This document shows, piece by piece, positions 32,850 to 43,844 of a stretch of 64,000 nt of DNA. Made by a program: the position numbers and the translations under genes. Position 1 is the stretch's first letter. Each line of letters starts with the position of its first letter. Below the pieces are notes generated by a model. The model saw only the letters and a list, made by a program, of their open reading frames with translations, did not search any database and had not been told where the DNA came from. Origin of the DNA: Fomitopsis serialis (lineage: Eukaryota > Basidiomycota > Agaricomycetes > Polyporales > Fomitopsidaceae); NCBI RefSeq assembly GCF_022376445.1, contig NW_025955016.1, positions 124,001 to 188,000 on the forward strand. Direction: 5' to 3'.

Positions 32850-33891
32850 CTATGCCGTAGGCCAGTCTGACGGTGTTTCAATACCCAGGAGCCGAGGAAG
32901 TTCGGCCCAGATCTTTCTGTACGTCGGCTCTTCTGCTTCGCGAATCAAATCCGCGCACTCTGGACACACATACAGACGTTCCTCGGTTGGGAGAGAGGAG
33001 AACATAAGATGCTTGGGTGAGAGAGTCGTGGCGATCACATCTGCCGGAGGGAAGCGCAAATGCCTGCCACGAAGGGCTTGGATTGCTCGGCCGCATTGCA
33101 CGCGGTCCAAACACAGTGGCGATGGTGCCAGAGGAGAGAATATCTCGAGGCCAGTAGTGATGGCCTTCTGATATAGCGTTTGGCGAGCATCGACGCATTT
33201 CATGGTGTCCACTGGGCTGAGGTACTCAACAGTACCATCAGGGCGAGGACAACCACTAATGAGGTGCTCCGCCTTGAGCTGGCAACAAGAATACAGTGCG
33301 GTGGGAAGCATAGACTCCGCCCCAGTGAGATGCGCTATGTCCACGGCAGAGATAGCGTCTGCGGTGCCGAACTTCATGACAGGGCTACCACCATCGCGGC
33401 TGACAGTGACCCAGGTCTCGAATTCGGTACAGAAGCAGGATTTCATCCGCGAGAGATAGGTGTCGCGAATGTGATCGATTTGGTACTTGTGTGACAATCG
33501 GACGAGCGCGGCAACAGTCGCGAAGTCAAGTTGTTCGTCGGGGCGATAGTACCTGTTAAGACATGCAATCAGGAAGAGCTAACGGAGGGTCGGTGGTTAT
33601 GGGAGGTGATGCACACCTGTTGCCGTGATATACGACTCGTAGAAGGTGGCGAAGATCCTCCGGCCGGTCCGTCAGGTGGAAAACACGACATCCTTCAAAA
33701 GTCTCCACATATGTTGATCGAGGGGTGGTGAACAGGTCACGAAACACCTCGGAGTTTTGAGCAAGTAGGCCTTGGTATATCCTGAAGACGTGACCATTTG
33801 CTTCGAGCATCAAATTGCCGTCAGAAAACCATAACTCTTCGTCGCGAACAAGAGCAGCACGGTTCCGTGCCTGCGCAGGGGCGGACTTCAT
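32850..33891 (-). CDS. BTB/POZ domain protein (group B, intact copy)
   Basis: Two exons (33891-33617, 33552-32850) sum to 325 residues. The BTB fold has DEELWFSDGNLMLEANG, FRIYQGLLAQNSEVFRDLF and GCRVFHLTDRPEDLRHLL. The second exon has VRLSHKYQIDHIRDTYLSR, MKSCFCTEFETWVTVSRDGG, TGAESMLPTALYSCCQL and LYVCPECADLIREAEEPTY. It is the only intact member of group B here; the three decayed copies at 8760, 29265 and 30079 match it best. The single intron has the same position as in group A, so both groups share an ancestor. Confidence 0.85.
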
Positions 33892-34314
33892 AGCGCACGA
33901 CGGTACTGGCCAACTATGAAATGATTAGATGCGACGAGATCGCGACTGAACTCGGAGACGTACGAGAATGGGCGAAGGCCGAGTATGTCTGCCAGTGGAG
34001 TATGTCGCAACGGTGATGCCGCAATGAGGATGACTACTAGTACTATGCGCACCCGGGTGGCGTTCTACAATGTTAGCTACTGATTGCTATGGGTTTACGG
34101 TGAGCTCGCTGTGAGCTTGCTGCCGAGGCTTGAGCTTGAGATCGGAGGCCTGAGGCCTGAGGTTCGAACAAGGAGAAGGCGAAAGCGAAGCCTGTACTGA
34201 TACTCACAGCTGTGATACATACTGACAGTAGGCGTAAAATTACATAGTATACTTACTGGCACTTATCTTATTTAAGTAGAAGGCGCCGATATTAAGCAGT
34301 CCTTGAGCGGTCCT
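33892..34314. other. intergenic, no gene seen
   Basis: About 420 bp upstream of the BTB gene, with no gene-like frame. Confidence 0.5.
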
Positions 34315-34673
34315 CTCGGTGGCAGCGTTGGCACTACGGGCGGCTGACTTTTGGACCTTCGGACGGGGTCAGTGGGGTCTGACCGAGGGTCTGACCAGGG
34401 TCCGTAGAGGGTTCGACCAGGTTCGAGTCAATGCACGTGCCGGATAAGGGCCGCATGAAAGTTAACCTGAAATCACCCTGACGGCGACGCGGCTCGACAC
34501 GGTCACATGCCTTTGTTGAACGAAACACAACGCGCTTTGGAATTTGACCATCCCCGAAACGTAGCACCCGTCCGTCACCATAGTGCCGCAGCCTGAGATG
34601 AATATATATTTGACTATGCTCCCCCATTTTCCACTCACGACGACTCTCGGCCTTCCTCCCGGCTTGCTTCATA

Positions 34674-35539
34674 ATGAGCCCTCCGCATGCTGTCTGGCGT
34701 CACTTCAAGAAGGGTAAGCACAATTATAAGGGGAACTCGACTCACAAGGAAGCCTGGTGCAACTATTGCATCGACGCCGAGGTATCTCGAGTACGCGCGC
34801 GGGAGCTAGAGGCGGAGGAACTTGCTGTTGATGCACGGCCGGCGCGAGATGAGGAAGCCATTCGGGAGTCGCGTACGTCGTACTATGTTTTTCGACATCT
34901 GTTAAGATGATTGATGCGCAAGTCCCTGGATCAATGATAGTATACCACAGCTCGACTGCAATCTGTGGCAAGATCGACACCCTCCTCACACACCTATCAA
35001 AACATTGCTGGCATGTGCATCCAGAGCAAAAGCAATGGGCTGCGACAGCCATTCGGGATCGGCGCCGTGAAGAGGCACGAAGACAAGCACGTTCGTCCCC
35101 ATCCCCATCATCATCCGAGCGAGAACGCACGTCACCTAGTCTGTCAGCGACCGCACAGCATCGCCGTAAGGTGCGACGCACCGGGACTTCCAGTGATTCG
35201 AGCACCACTGTCCTGGGCGATCAAGACGCCGGCGACGAGCCCTCGCAGCATGCACCATGGCCGCAATGGTATCAGTCCGAGTTCGTGGCAGACTTGTGTA
35301 AGCTCTTTATTGTTGCCAATATCGCATGGTACGCACTCGAGATCCCATTTGTGCGCTACTTCTTCTCGAAGTACATTAGCCAAGCAAGCCTCCCTGGTCG
35401 CAAGGAGCTCTCCGGTCGTGTCCTGGATCAGGAGGCGACTAAAGTGGCTGATCGCGTGAAGACGGAGGTCAAAGGACGCTATGCGACGGGTCAGTGCGAT
35501 GCATCAGGAAAACCCTACTTTCGGAATAACAACGAATGA
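34674..35539 (+). CDS. hAT transposase N-terminal part with BED-type zinc finger
   Basis: Two exons (34674-34879, 34951-35539) sum to 264 residues. The start has a BED-finger pattern: VWRHFKKGKHNYKGNSTHKEAWCNYC (shown only in part by its Cys pair at AWCNYC), then LLTHLSKHCWHV with the His/Cys ligands. A charged linker of about 90 residues follows. Then comes the block WYQSEFVADLCKLFIVANIAW, YALEIPFVRYFFSKYI and LPGRKELSGRVLDQEA, which is the typical start of the hAT catalytic region. The catalytic Asp/Glu core and the dimerisation helix are missing, so it cannot transpose alone. It may be a truncated transposase or a domesticated DNA-binding protein. Confidence 0.7.
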
Positions 35540-35919
35540 TGCATTATTACTGCGAAAAACGAGTAATTGTAGCCATTCTTTTGTTCGCTGTAGTAGTGGT
35601 TTATTCGCTATGGTCCGGAGGTCGACCTACGAATAACAGGATATTGTGCCGAATACAGTCGTATTAGGGGCAGGGTTCCTCACTATTAGATGAACCATTG
35701 TCTTTATTCTTAATGTTCGCAGCGCATTCCACAGACACATAGGTGCGAAAAAACATGATGCATTATAATGTACTGTCAATGATCCAATACAATACAAATA
35801 CAGCCAACACGACTCATTGGTAGTACTCGTGATATATACTACTCGTAATCAATCCCTATTGTACTCGTACCCACATGTATACAGGCCCACCAGAGCGGGT
35901 AAGAGTTTTGCGCGGGTGT

Positions 35920-36560
35920 GGACTAGCGAGCGGGCGAGCAGATGCGCGAGCAAGAGTGCAGGCGGGAGGGTGTGCGAGCGAGACGGTGTGCGAGCGAGAG
36001 AGTGCACAGGCGAGAGGTTGAGCGGACGAGAGATTGCACGGACGAGAGGTCGCGCGAGCGAGAGGTTGCGCGGGTGAGATGATGCAGGGGTATGTGAGAG
36101 CAGTGAGAGCAGGTGGTCAGGCGAGAGCAGCGAGGGTAGGTGATCAGGCGAGAGCCAGTGGGTGAGCCAGAGAGCCGATGAGCCACCGAGTGAGCAGGTG
36201 AAAGCAAAGATGGGCGAGCGCACGGGCGGGCGAGAGAGTGAGCGTATGAAAAATTGAGCCATTGAGACGACGGTAGTGGTCGAGAGTGAGGTCGAGAGGA
36301 CGCGCGAGAGCAAGGCAGGGAGGGAACGAGAAGCCGAGAGAGTGAGCATGCAAGAAGGCGGAAGGCTGAAAGCACAAGTATGCGGGCGAGGCAAGGCAAG
36401 CGAGATAACAGGCCCCATTGGCAGAGTAGGGCAGAGAGAGTCGGATGCGAGAGCGAGTGTGCAAGAGGGGGCGACTCTGACCAGTGACCAGACAGGCGGG
36501 GGCGTGACAGATGGCAGGCAGGCAGGCGAGCATGCAAGAGGGCAGATGGGTGGACAAGCT
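35920..36560. repeat. purine-rich low-complexity tract
   Basis: The plus strand is built almost wholly from G and A with short units such as gcgagcgagagag, ggcgagc and gtgagcgag in irregular order. No fixed period is seen. The 249-258 codon open frames on the other strand are a consequence of the composition. Confidence 0.8.
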
Positions 36561-37417
36561 GGTTGGTAACACGCTTGTAGGTAGGCGAGAGAGAGCAACT
36601 GACCGCCAGGTTGACGCGCAACTTCAACAAGTGCGTCGCGGCTTGTGAGCGAACGAGAAGGGTAGTAAATACCACGAACATACCGTCGAGCCTTCCCACA
36701 GTCTTCCTAGGTGCTCATAAATGTGTTTCTTCGCCTTCCTCTCATGCTACCCTTGCCTCTTCGTTCCGCTCTTGTCGCGCTCGGCGCAATGATCCTGTCG
36801 CTCAGAACCGGTCCGAGTCCTTCATGCGCGGTGCGTGAATTCGAGCCCACATGATCGTGCTGCGGCTTACCAGAGCCAGGCAAGCGGTGCGTTCGAGTCG
36901 AAAGAGACGGGGAGAGACGGAGAATGGGAGGGACAGAGAATGGGGAGGGGCAGAGAATATGGCTTGTCGTGAGAAGTGCTAAGCGCTTCAGCCACGACAC
37001 GTCACGCGCGCTCGCCGGACTTTCTCTCGCCTCTCGAGTCCCCTCCTCCCTCAGTGACTGAGACTCTGCTTCGCTCTCACTTGCCCGCCGCTGACCTCCA
37101 GTACACACAGGTGGACCTGTTCGCGAGAGACGGCGCGTACATCGGACCAATGAGTCGACCAAGATCGCGCTGTACGCAACTGCAACGAGCCCCAGCGACG
37201 CTCTTAGCGAAAGGTTAAGATGCAGGGAGGAACATGGGCTGCGTCCAGCAGGGCCAGCGAGTCAGGTGAGCACCCTGCTTTTCACCTCGACTCCGGGAAT
37301 GCCCATCAAGAACGAGTGGATGGAGCCTAGCGCCGTGACACGACAGAGACAGCCCCGGCGCACGTTTGCCCAACAAGTGCAGGTACATACAGACACGACG
37401 CGCGCTGGTACGACAAG

Positions 37418-38279
37418 TTACACTGGTATACGACAAGGTGCGGACAGCGAGCTAACGCCATGCGCTGTGAACGGCGTCTCCGGCGAGAAGTCCTCCACAG
37501 CGACGCCCAGCACCCCGCGTACGATTGCCGCCATCCGCGTGCCCACGTCGCCTCCCTTCGTCTGCCGCCCCCACACCACTCGCCCCGGGGCCAGTGGCTG
37601 ACGAGCCCAGACCCGCGTCAACAGAAGTAGATAGGAGGTGTCGTCCGAGAAGGGGCATGCACCGCGTGCGCTCGAGCGCGTACCAGTCGACTGTCGGTAC
37701 ATACCGCGTGAACCGCTCACCGGTTTGGAAGCGAGCAAGGGCGTCTTCCAGCCACATGAGCCCTGATTGACGTTGGGCGCGATGTGCAGATGTGTGGACG
37801 CACCTTCCGCCGTGACGCCCCACTGGGCGAACTGCTCAAGCTGTGCGACTTTGCCTGACTCACCCAGTTCGCTCGAGCGCATCATCGTGGAGTCGATGAT
37901 TCCCGGACAGACGAAGGCGAATGTGTTCGGACACGCGGAGACCTGCTCCTCTACCGGCGTGTTGGCTCTAACAACATACTTGTCAGTCCTGATCAGTTTT
38001 TGTTACCCTATCGTAGCCACTCACGCGCAGTAGTTCGTCTGCCCTCCATTCCCAAAGAGGCCCGCCACGGAATCCGGATGAGAATGGGACGAGGAACTCC
38101 AATGCCCCGACATCGACGCACTCACGGAGCGTGTCAACCACACCCATCTTCGACTCGTACACGCTTGCGAAGTCCGCCTCCTCGAGCTGTGCAAACGTTC
38201 GGTCGGACAGTGCGGCCGTGAGGACTATGCACCCCGCAAGCGGTGCCTCCTCTGAAATCGCACGGAGTAGCTCAGCCAT
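37418..38279 (-). pseudogene. polyketide synthase C-terminal fragment (KR and ACP)
   Basis: The 5' piece is a ketoreductase stretch: PLAGCIVLTAALSDRTFAQL, ADFASVYESKMGVVDTLREC, VGALEFLVPFSS. After gaps comes the end of the KR module (LWLEDALARFQTGERFTRYV, PTVDWYALERTRCMP), then in another frame a carrier-protein motif (DFSPETPFTAHGVSSLSA). The carrier motif keeps a Ser but has Ser in place of the Asp of GxDS. Most of a megasynthase is missing and the frame changes at least twice. It lies inside the hAT-like block and may have been carried there. Confidence 0.72.
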
Positions 38280-38369
38280 GCTCTAGCAAAAGCCTGCCAG
38301 GCACAGCGCGCGTAGGCTTGTTAAGGACGGGCACGCCACGGCGTCCCCTTACTGATTTGTCTGCTAACT

Positions 38370-38670
38370 TGTTTGCTCACTGACTCGGTCGTCCACTCTC
38401 ACCCTCACCCTCTCTCTAGTTCGCCCGCGGCCCCGCTATTCCACTCGCCCGCCGTTTCACGCGCCCGCCGCTCCTCTCGTCTGTTGTCGAACTCCCTGTC
38501 GCTCCCCTCGCCGCTGTCCTGCTCGCCCACCATCTCGCTATACCCTCTCACCAGTCTTCCTCTCGCTTGTTATCCCCCTCGCCGTCCTGCTTACCTGCCA
38601 TTCTGCTTACCTGCCATTCCACCTGCCTGCTGTCATGCTCGCCCGCCGTCTCACTTGCCTACGTGGACCT
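38370..38670. repeat. pyrimidine-rich low-complexity tract
   Basis: C/T-rich on the plus strand with repeated cctgcc, cgcccgcc and ctcgc units. It is the complement-type counterpart of the purine tract at 35920, and the two flank the PKS fragment. Confidence 0.6.
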
Positions 38671-38994
38671 GTACCTGCTGTGGCGGATCTGTACGCGGGT
38701 GGGTACGTGCACGGGTCGAGCCTAGTACCAACTTGTAATCATGTAGTCTAGACCCCTGAGCTCAATACTATGCAGTCCACAATTTCGTAAACAATATGTA
38801 CCCAGTGATGTGAATATATGCAAATTATTGCACATGCGCGAAGCAACTACCGACTTCGGAACAATACTCGCGAATACGAGAGGTGTGATGATTGGATTCA
38901 TAATGGCAAGATATTATTGAGTGTTCTGCCGTGTTCCGCATATTACTGACAATTTCAGAACATTACCACGAATTACGGAAAGAGGGTTTTCCTG

Positions 38995-39417
38995 ATGGAT
39001 GCCATCCTCCCGGGTGCCCTTGACTTGGACGGCGTCGACACGGGCCCTGTAAACCCGCAACCTGCACCAAGTTCCTCCCATCCCACTTCTGCGGGTCTCG
39101 CTGGACGTCCGACACTGCAATCCGCTCCCGAAGGCTCCGCGGCACCGGGGACAGGACTTCGAATCCGTATCCGAATTCCTGCTCACCTCGTCGAGAAGCA
39201 GGCTCTCTCCCTCGCCAATCTCTTCCCTCATGCCAACGAAATCCCACCATCCGCTGCATCCGTATTCAGCGAGTTCCGGACTGTTGGCGAACAGTTCCTT
39301 GCACGCGAGGAAACCCTTCAGGAAGCCGCACATGTTGCGGAAACGGCGGCGACGAACTCAGTGGACTCGCCAGACTCCGAGTCGGTAGTTTCTCAGTCTG
39401 TTGAGTCCATTTGCTGA
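38995..39417 (+). CDS. hypothetical small protein inside the hAT-like block
   Basis: A single open frame of 140 residues, Ser/Pro/Ala-rich at the start, then a helical middle (HLVEKQALSLANLFPHANEI, FSEFRTVGEQFLAREETLQ) and an acidic Ser-rich end. No family recognised. It could be a real small gene, a transposon-borne gene or chance. Confidence 0.3.
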   Translation: MDAILPGALDLDGVDTGPVNPQPAPSSSHPTSAGLAGRPTLQSAPEGSAAPGTGLRIRIRIPAHLVEKQALSLANLFPHANEIPPSAASVFSEFRTVGEQFLAREETLQEAAHVAETAATNSVDSPDSESVVSQSVESIC

Positions 39418-39714
39418 CCACAGATTGACTGGATTGTAGTGCAGTGTTGTCCTTAGTACATATATTGTATTTAGCAGTAATGGAGTAGAATCGCGTCGTC
39501 GAGAGGGCCTGCGAGCTGAGCGCAGACCGCCAAGTACGCGACCAGCATAATATAGATATTGAATTCTTTTGCTCATTACCCTAAGTAGGTAGCCAGGTTA
39601 GACGCCTGAGGTTAGTTTGCGCACGGACCTCAGACCGGGGTCCAAGGTTTTCGGTCTGACCAGGTCCGGACCCTGGTCTGACTCCGGTCGGACCCAGGGG
39701 TCCGTCCAACGCTG

Positions 39715-39743
39715 GCTGGCACCACCGACTCGGTGGTGCCAGC
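39715..39743. repeat. perfect 29 bp palindrome
   Basis: Two 14 bp arms (gctggcaccaccga and its complement) around a single C. It lies at the proposed right border of the hAT-like block and overlaps the 8 bp repeat. Confidence 0.85.
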
Positions 39744-40004
39744 GACACTGACCAATTCCTGACTCCTCTCAATTACCTCTCAAGCTTGTAATGCGACCCC
39801 TCACGATTAGACCGAAAATATAACAATGCAGGTTCTATGGATAGCCGTGGGTGAGAGTTCGCTTGGAATTCGCGGTCTTTCCACGGACTGGTGCAGACCA
39901 TGAACAGCAGACCCGTGAACTCGTTATCGATATTGAGGCGATAACTGTCACCAAACTCTCATTACGCCCCCTTTGTCGAGCAAAGGGCCTTGAGCGCATC
40001 AAGC

Positions 40005-41174
40005 ATGTCCTTCCGCATCCTAGTCGGCTCGTACACGAACGAGATCTACACCATCTCGTTCGACCCCGATACACCGAAGCTTACGCTTGAGTCCACGCTC
40101 ACGGTCGGGCACCACCCTTCCTGGATCACACCACACCCAACGGACCCCTCGCTCGTCTTCACTGGGCTGGAAAGGGACGGCGGCAAAGCGGTCGTGGTGA
40201 GGTATGACGCAGAGGGCAAGGGGACGGTCGTAGGCGAGGCGCCGAGCGGCGGTGCGGATCCCTGCACCCTGCTCGCGCTGGGCACGGAGCTCCTCATTGG
40301 CAACGTGAGTGGTCCGTGGCATCTGTGTAGCGAAGGGAATGAACACGCACGCAGTACTCGTCCGGCACGTTCGCAGACATCCCCCTCACCTACGAGCCGC
40401 CACACCTCCAAGCATCGAAGACCACGGTCCTGCAGTTCGAAGGGACGGGTCCGAACAAGGAGCGGCAAGAGGCGTCGCATCCGCACCAAATCTACTTGCA
40501 CCCGGCGCGCGCAGAGCTCCTCATCCCCGACCTCGGCGCGGACCTTGCGCGCCGGTTCGTGAGGGACGCGGGCGGGAAGTGGGTGCCGAACGGCGAGCTG
40601 AAGTACAAGGCGGGCGGCGGTCCGCGGCATGTCGTGGTGTACAGTGGGTTGCCGCGCCGCGCATCAATCGCAACGTCGCTCACCCATCCCCGTAGATGAC
40701 ATCCTCTACACCGTGCACGAGCTGACCAACGAGCTCAGCGCATACCGCTTCCCGCCCGCCCCGGAGGAGGCTACGCACATCGCCACGGTCCCCACGCTGC
40801 AGTTGGCTGACACGCCGCACGAAGCGGCCTCAAACATGTTCGCATCGGAGATCCTCCTGCCCGCGCCCAACGCATCCTTCCCAACCGCGTACGTCTACGT
40901 CTCTAACCGGGATGACCCCTCGCCAGGTAACGACACCATCGCCATCTTCTCGCCGGCGGACTCGGATGGTGGACTGAAGATGGTCGCGGAGGTGCGCTCG
41001 GGACTGAAGCATCTGAGGGGCATGGTGTTTGGCGGGCCGGACGACAAGTGGTTGATGGCGGGCGGGGTACACGGAGGTGGGGTGAAGGTATTCGAGAGGA
41101 TCGATGGCGGGAAGGGCCTGAAGGAGATTGCCTCCCTTGAGTTGGAGGCTCCGACAGGCTTCTTGTGGATCTAG
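40005..41174 (+). CDS. lactonase-type seven-bladed beta-propeller protein
   Basis: Three exons (40005-40304, 40355-40643, 40696-41174) sum to 355 residues. The start FRILVGSYTNEIYTISFD is the usual first strand of the 6-phosphogluconolactonase/YbhE-like propeller. Family marks follow: VGHHPSWITPHPTDPSLVF, ASHPHQIYLHPARAELLIPD with the metal/active-site HPHQ-type region, GGGPRHVVVY, LYTVHELTNELSAYRF, and YVYVSNRD. Members hydrolyse lactones or act as muconate-lactonising enzymes; the true substrate is not known. No signal peptide, so probably cytosolic. The next gene downstream is an Ntn acyltransferase-like hydrolase in the same direction. Confidence 0.9.
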
Positions 41175-41826
41175 GTGCAGAAACTGACTGCATCCGTCGC
41201 TGTAGCAGCACATCGAAAGACATAAACTCGTTCAGGACAGTTTATTGACTGTAAACGACGACGGCAAATATCCTGGCACGACTATCAGCTTCCTTCGGCC
41301 TCTTCGTGCAAGTGACAGTGCGATGTTAGTTGGTCTCATTGCATCCCACATTCCTCAGCCTGACGTGGAGCGTTGTAATGTCATCTTTGCAGGTTCACAA
41401 TATGATAAGCGCACACTTGGCTCAGGTTTCCGTATGCATATATTCGAAGTATCAACGTCTGCCCACCTTGGATCTTGAACCTCAAATTCCCGCATCGAAA
41501 TCTCAGTAAAGGAGCACAAGATCGCCTTCATGTGAATGGATATCGGATGCCGGTAATACTGGTTGGTGTTGGTCGGTTTCTTGGAATGGTACAGCTCCGA
41601 CTAAACGAAACATCGCCAATCGTAAAGGATGGATACTGGCCACACGTCTGGGGTTCATGGTTTCGAAGCATACCATGAATTCATTGGGAAGGTTTCGTTA
41701 TCGGTACCTTAGACTTCGCGTGCCTTCCGCTACTAAGCCCGGCTTCTAGCTCTAGAGCGACTCGATAAGCAACAGATTGGCTTTCCACTAGCACGGTGCG
41801 CCCACACCTCGTTTCTCCTTCACACC
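41175..41826. other. intergenic, no gene seen
   Basis: About 650 bp between the lactonase and acyltransferase-like genes. Only short open frames. Confidence 0.5.
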
Positions 41827-43043
41827 ATGGGAGGTGGAAGACTCACCGTCGACCTCTCTGGGCCGCCATACGAGGTACGAGCAGAGTTTATGGCCGAGTG
41901 CGATCCCTAGCTCACAAACGTGTGCTCGCAGATTGGCCTGAAACATGGTCAGGTACTTGCCTCGCAGATCCTGAGTCAGCTCCATATCTACCGCGGCATA
42001 TTCGCGGACACCTGCAAGTACAAGTGGCCGCAGGTGCTCGGGATCGCGGAGGAGTTCCGCGCGACTATTCGCAGGCTGGCCCCAGACTTACTAGAGGAAA
42101 TGCGCGGCATCGCGGACGGTGTTGGCAGGAGTGACGTAGGGCTGCTGGACATCGTCGCACTTAACGCGCGGAGCGAGATAGCCCTTGGGAAGTGGGATGA
42201 CGGCTGCACCGCGCTAGCTTGGAGGCTTGGCGCATCTGGGAAGCAGCTGCTCGCGCAGAACTGGGACTGGCGGGTGTCTGTGGGCGACAACCTCGCGCTC
42301 ATGTCCATCCGGCGCATCGGAAGGCCGACTATCTGGATGGTCACCGAGGTACGCAGACGCTGCCTAGAGTTCACGTCGTGTGCTCACCGTACACGAAGCC
42401 TGGGATCGTAGGCAAGATTGGGTTCAACTCGTCCTCCGTGGGCGTTTGCCTGAACGCTATACGCGCTCGGCCAATCTCGACAGACCTCCTCCCCATTCAC
42501 TTGCTGCTCCGTACCGCGCTCGAGTGCGAGTCTGTGGACTCGGCGATTGCTACGTTCGAGAAGCTCGGAGGCGCCGCGTCAAGTCAACATATCCTCATTG
42601 CGGACGCCAACGGAGCGCGCGGGCTGGAGCTGTCACCGAGAGGTGGGGTGTACCTGCGTGAGGACGAGGACGGCCTGATTGTCCACACGAACCACTTCCT
42701 CGCGAACAAGCTCGTCGACGAGCCACCGTGGTTGTCTGGCTCGCCCTTCCGTCTCGAGAAGGCCCGCGCGCTCTGTGGTTCGATCGTGGAGGAGGTAGGC
42801 CTGGTGGGTCTTGGGGACTTCGTGGGCGCTGCCCTGCTGCGTAGCCGCGTGTTCGCCAATACGGAGAACTCCCCACAGGCGATATGCTGCTCGCCGGATC
42901 CTGCGCGGGGGCCCCTCGCGAAGATAGAGACCCTATTCAACATCGTTATGAGCTTCGAGGATGGAAAAGTGCCGAAAGCGGAGGTAGTATTCGGGAGACC
43001 TGGAAGTGGTGCGGAGACCAGGGTATATAACATGCCCTGGTAG
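41827..43043 (+). CDS. penicillin acyltransferase-like Ntn hydrolase (peptidase family C45)
   Basis: Three exons (41827-41874, 41932-42348, 42399-43043) sum to 369 residues. The precursor should cut itself at Gly-Cys in DDGCTALAW, exposing the catalytic Cys, as in isopenicillin N acyltransferase. Family context is good: KYKWPQVLGIAEEFRATI, GLLDIVALNARSEIAL, LLAQNWDWRVSVGDN, GIVGKIGFNSSSVGVCLNAI, HILIADANGARGLELSP, LIVHTNHFLANKL. No peroxisomal SKL-type end is present (ends NMPW). Homologues in fungi that do not make penicillin are common and have unknown amide substrates. Confidence 0.9.
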
Positions 43044-43844
43044 CACGCCCGTAGTTGCGTTCTCATGATGTTCATTCCACGATCATTCCGCTCCGCAAAG
43101 TTCGCATGGAAGTGAGCTGCGACAATGGATAAAGATCACCGGCTTAGATGCAGACTTGCCATTATGCTACTCGGCTTCTGCGATCTGCAAGACCAGCGAG
43201 CCTGTAAGTAACAATATACATACACGTCGTTCTTCTGTGACGGTTGTATGCCGAGTCATTACTAATCTTGCCAAGAGGGACTCCGCCTCCGTATAGATAC
43301 CAGCCTTCCCCCACCCTCGCGCGCGACCTGCGCGGTCGATTCTTAACGAAGCTTGGAGGCCTCCACTATGAAACAAAGGCTTATGTAACTTACATGTCTA
43401 GAGCGTTCATTATGCGACATCAATATTTTTAATCTATATTTGGCAGGTGTGACGGCAATTCAGGCACATAAGTAACGGTTCCCAGGTGTGCGTGCAGACC
43501 AAGTGCAGTCTGCGGACTCTTGGTGCCGCGTTTTCTCCCTGCCACCACCTCTGCCTCGCATCAACACTGCCCACGCTTGACGCTGTCCTTACTGCCGCTT
43601 GCGAGGTGCCAGACGCCACGAAGATCGCGTGAGAGGCCTACTGAATTCAGCGCATGTTCTTCACGTGTATGGGGCCAATTTGAAGACTTGGACACCGGCA
43701 AAGGAGGTCAGCGAGCGTGAGCACAGTCGTCTTCTGCGCTTCGAGTTACCCACCTTCTCTTCCCGGCTCTGCGGTAGAACTTTGGCAGACAAGTACAGAG
43801 CGTCTAGGATCTACAGCGGCGGAATAGCGAGCAGGGCGGATCCG
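43044..43844. other. upstream region of the Rho GEF gene
   Basis: About 800 bp. The Rho GEF frame is open from 43599, so the first coding exon could begin earlier than the chosen ATG. No other gene is seen. Confidence 0.4.

Larger units (their letters stand above)
34315..39736. mobile_element. candidate large hAT-like element with captured gene fragment
   Basis: An 8 bp direct repeat ctcggtgg lies at 34315-34322 and 39729-39736. Inside it, CAGCGTTGG occurs at 34323-34331 and inverted at 39706-39714. A longer GGTCnGACCG...GACCAGGGTCCG block is inverted between 34376-34404 and 39666-39694. An 8 bp duplication and CAnnG-type ends fit hAT transposons, and a hAT-type BED-finger gene is inside. 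Spacing between the end motifs differs on the two sides, so the exact borders are uncertain. The block also holds low-complexity DNA, a PKS fragment and one orphan open frame. Confidence 0.5.

Noticed and set aside
35849..36699. 250-258 codon minus-strand frames in the purine tract
   Set aside because: They are Leu/Ser/Pro/Arg runs that follow directly from the low-complexity composition; several frames are open at once.
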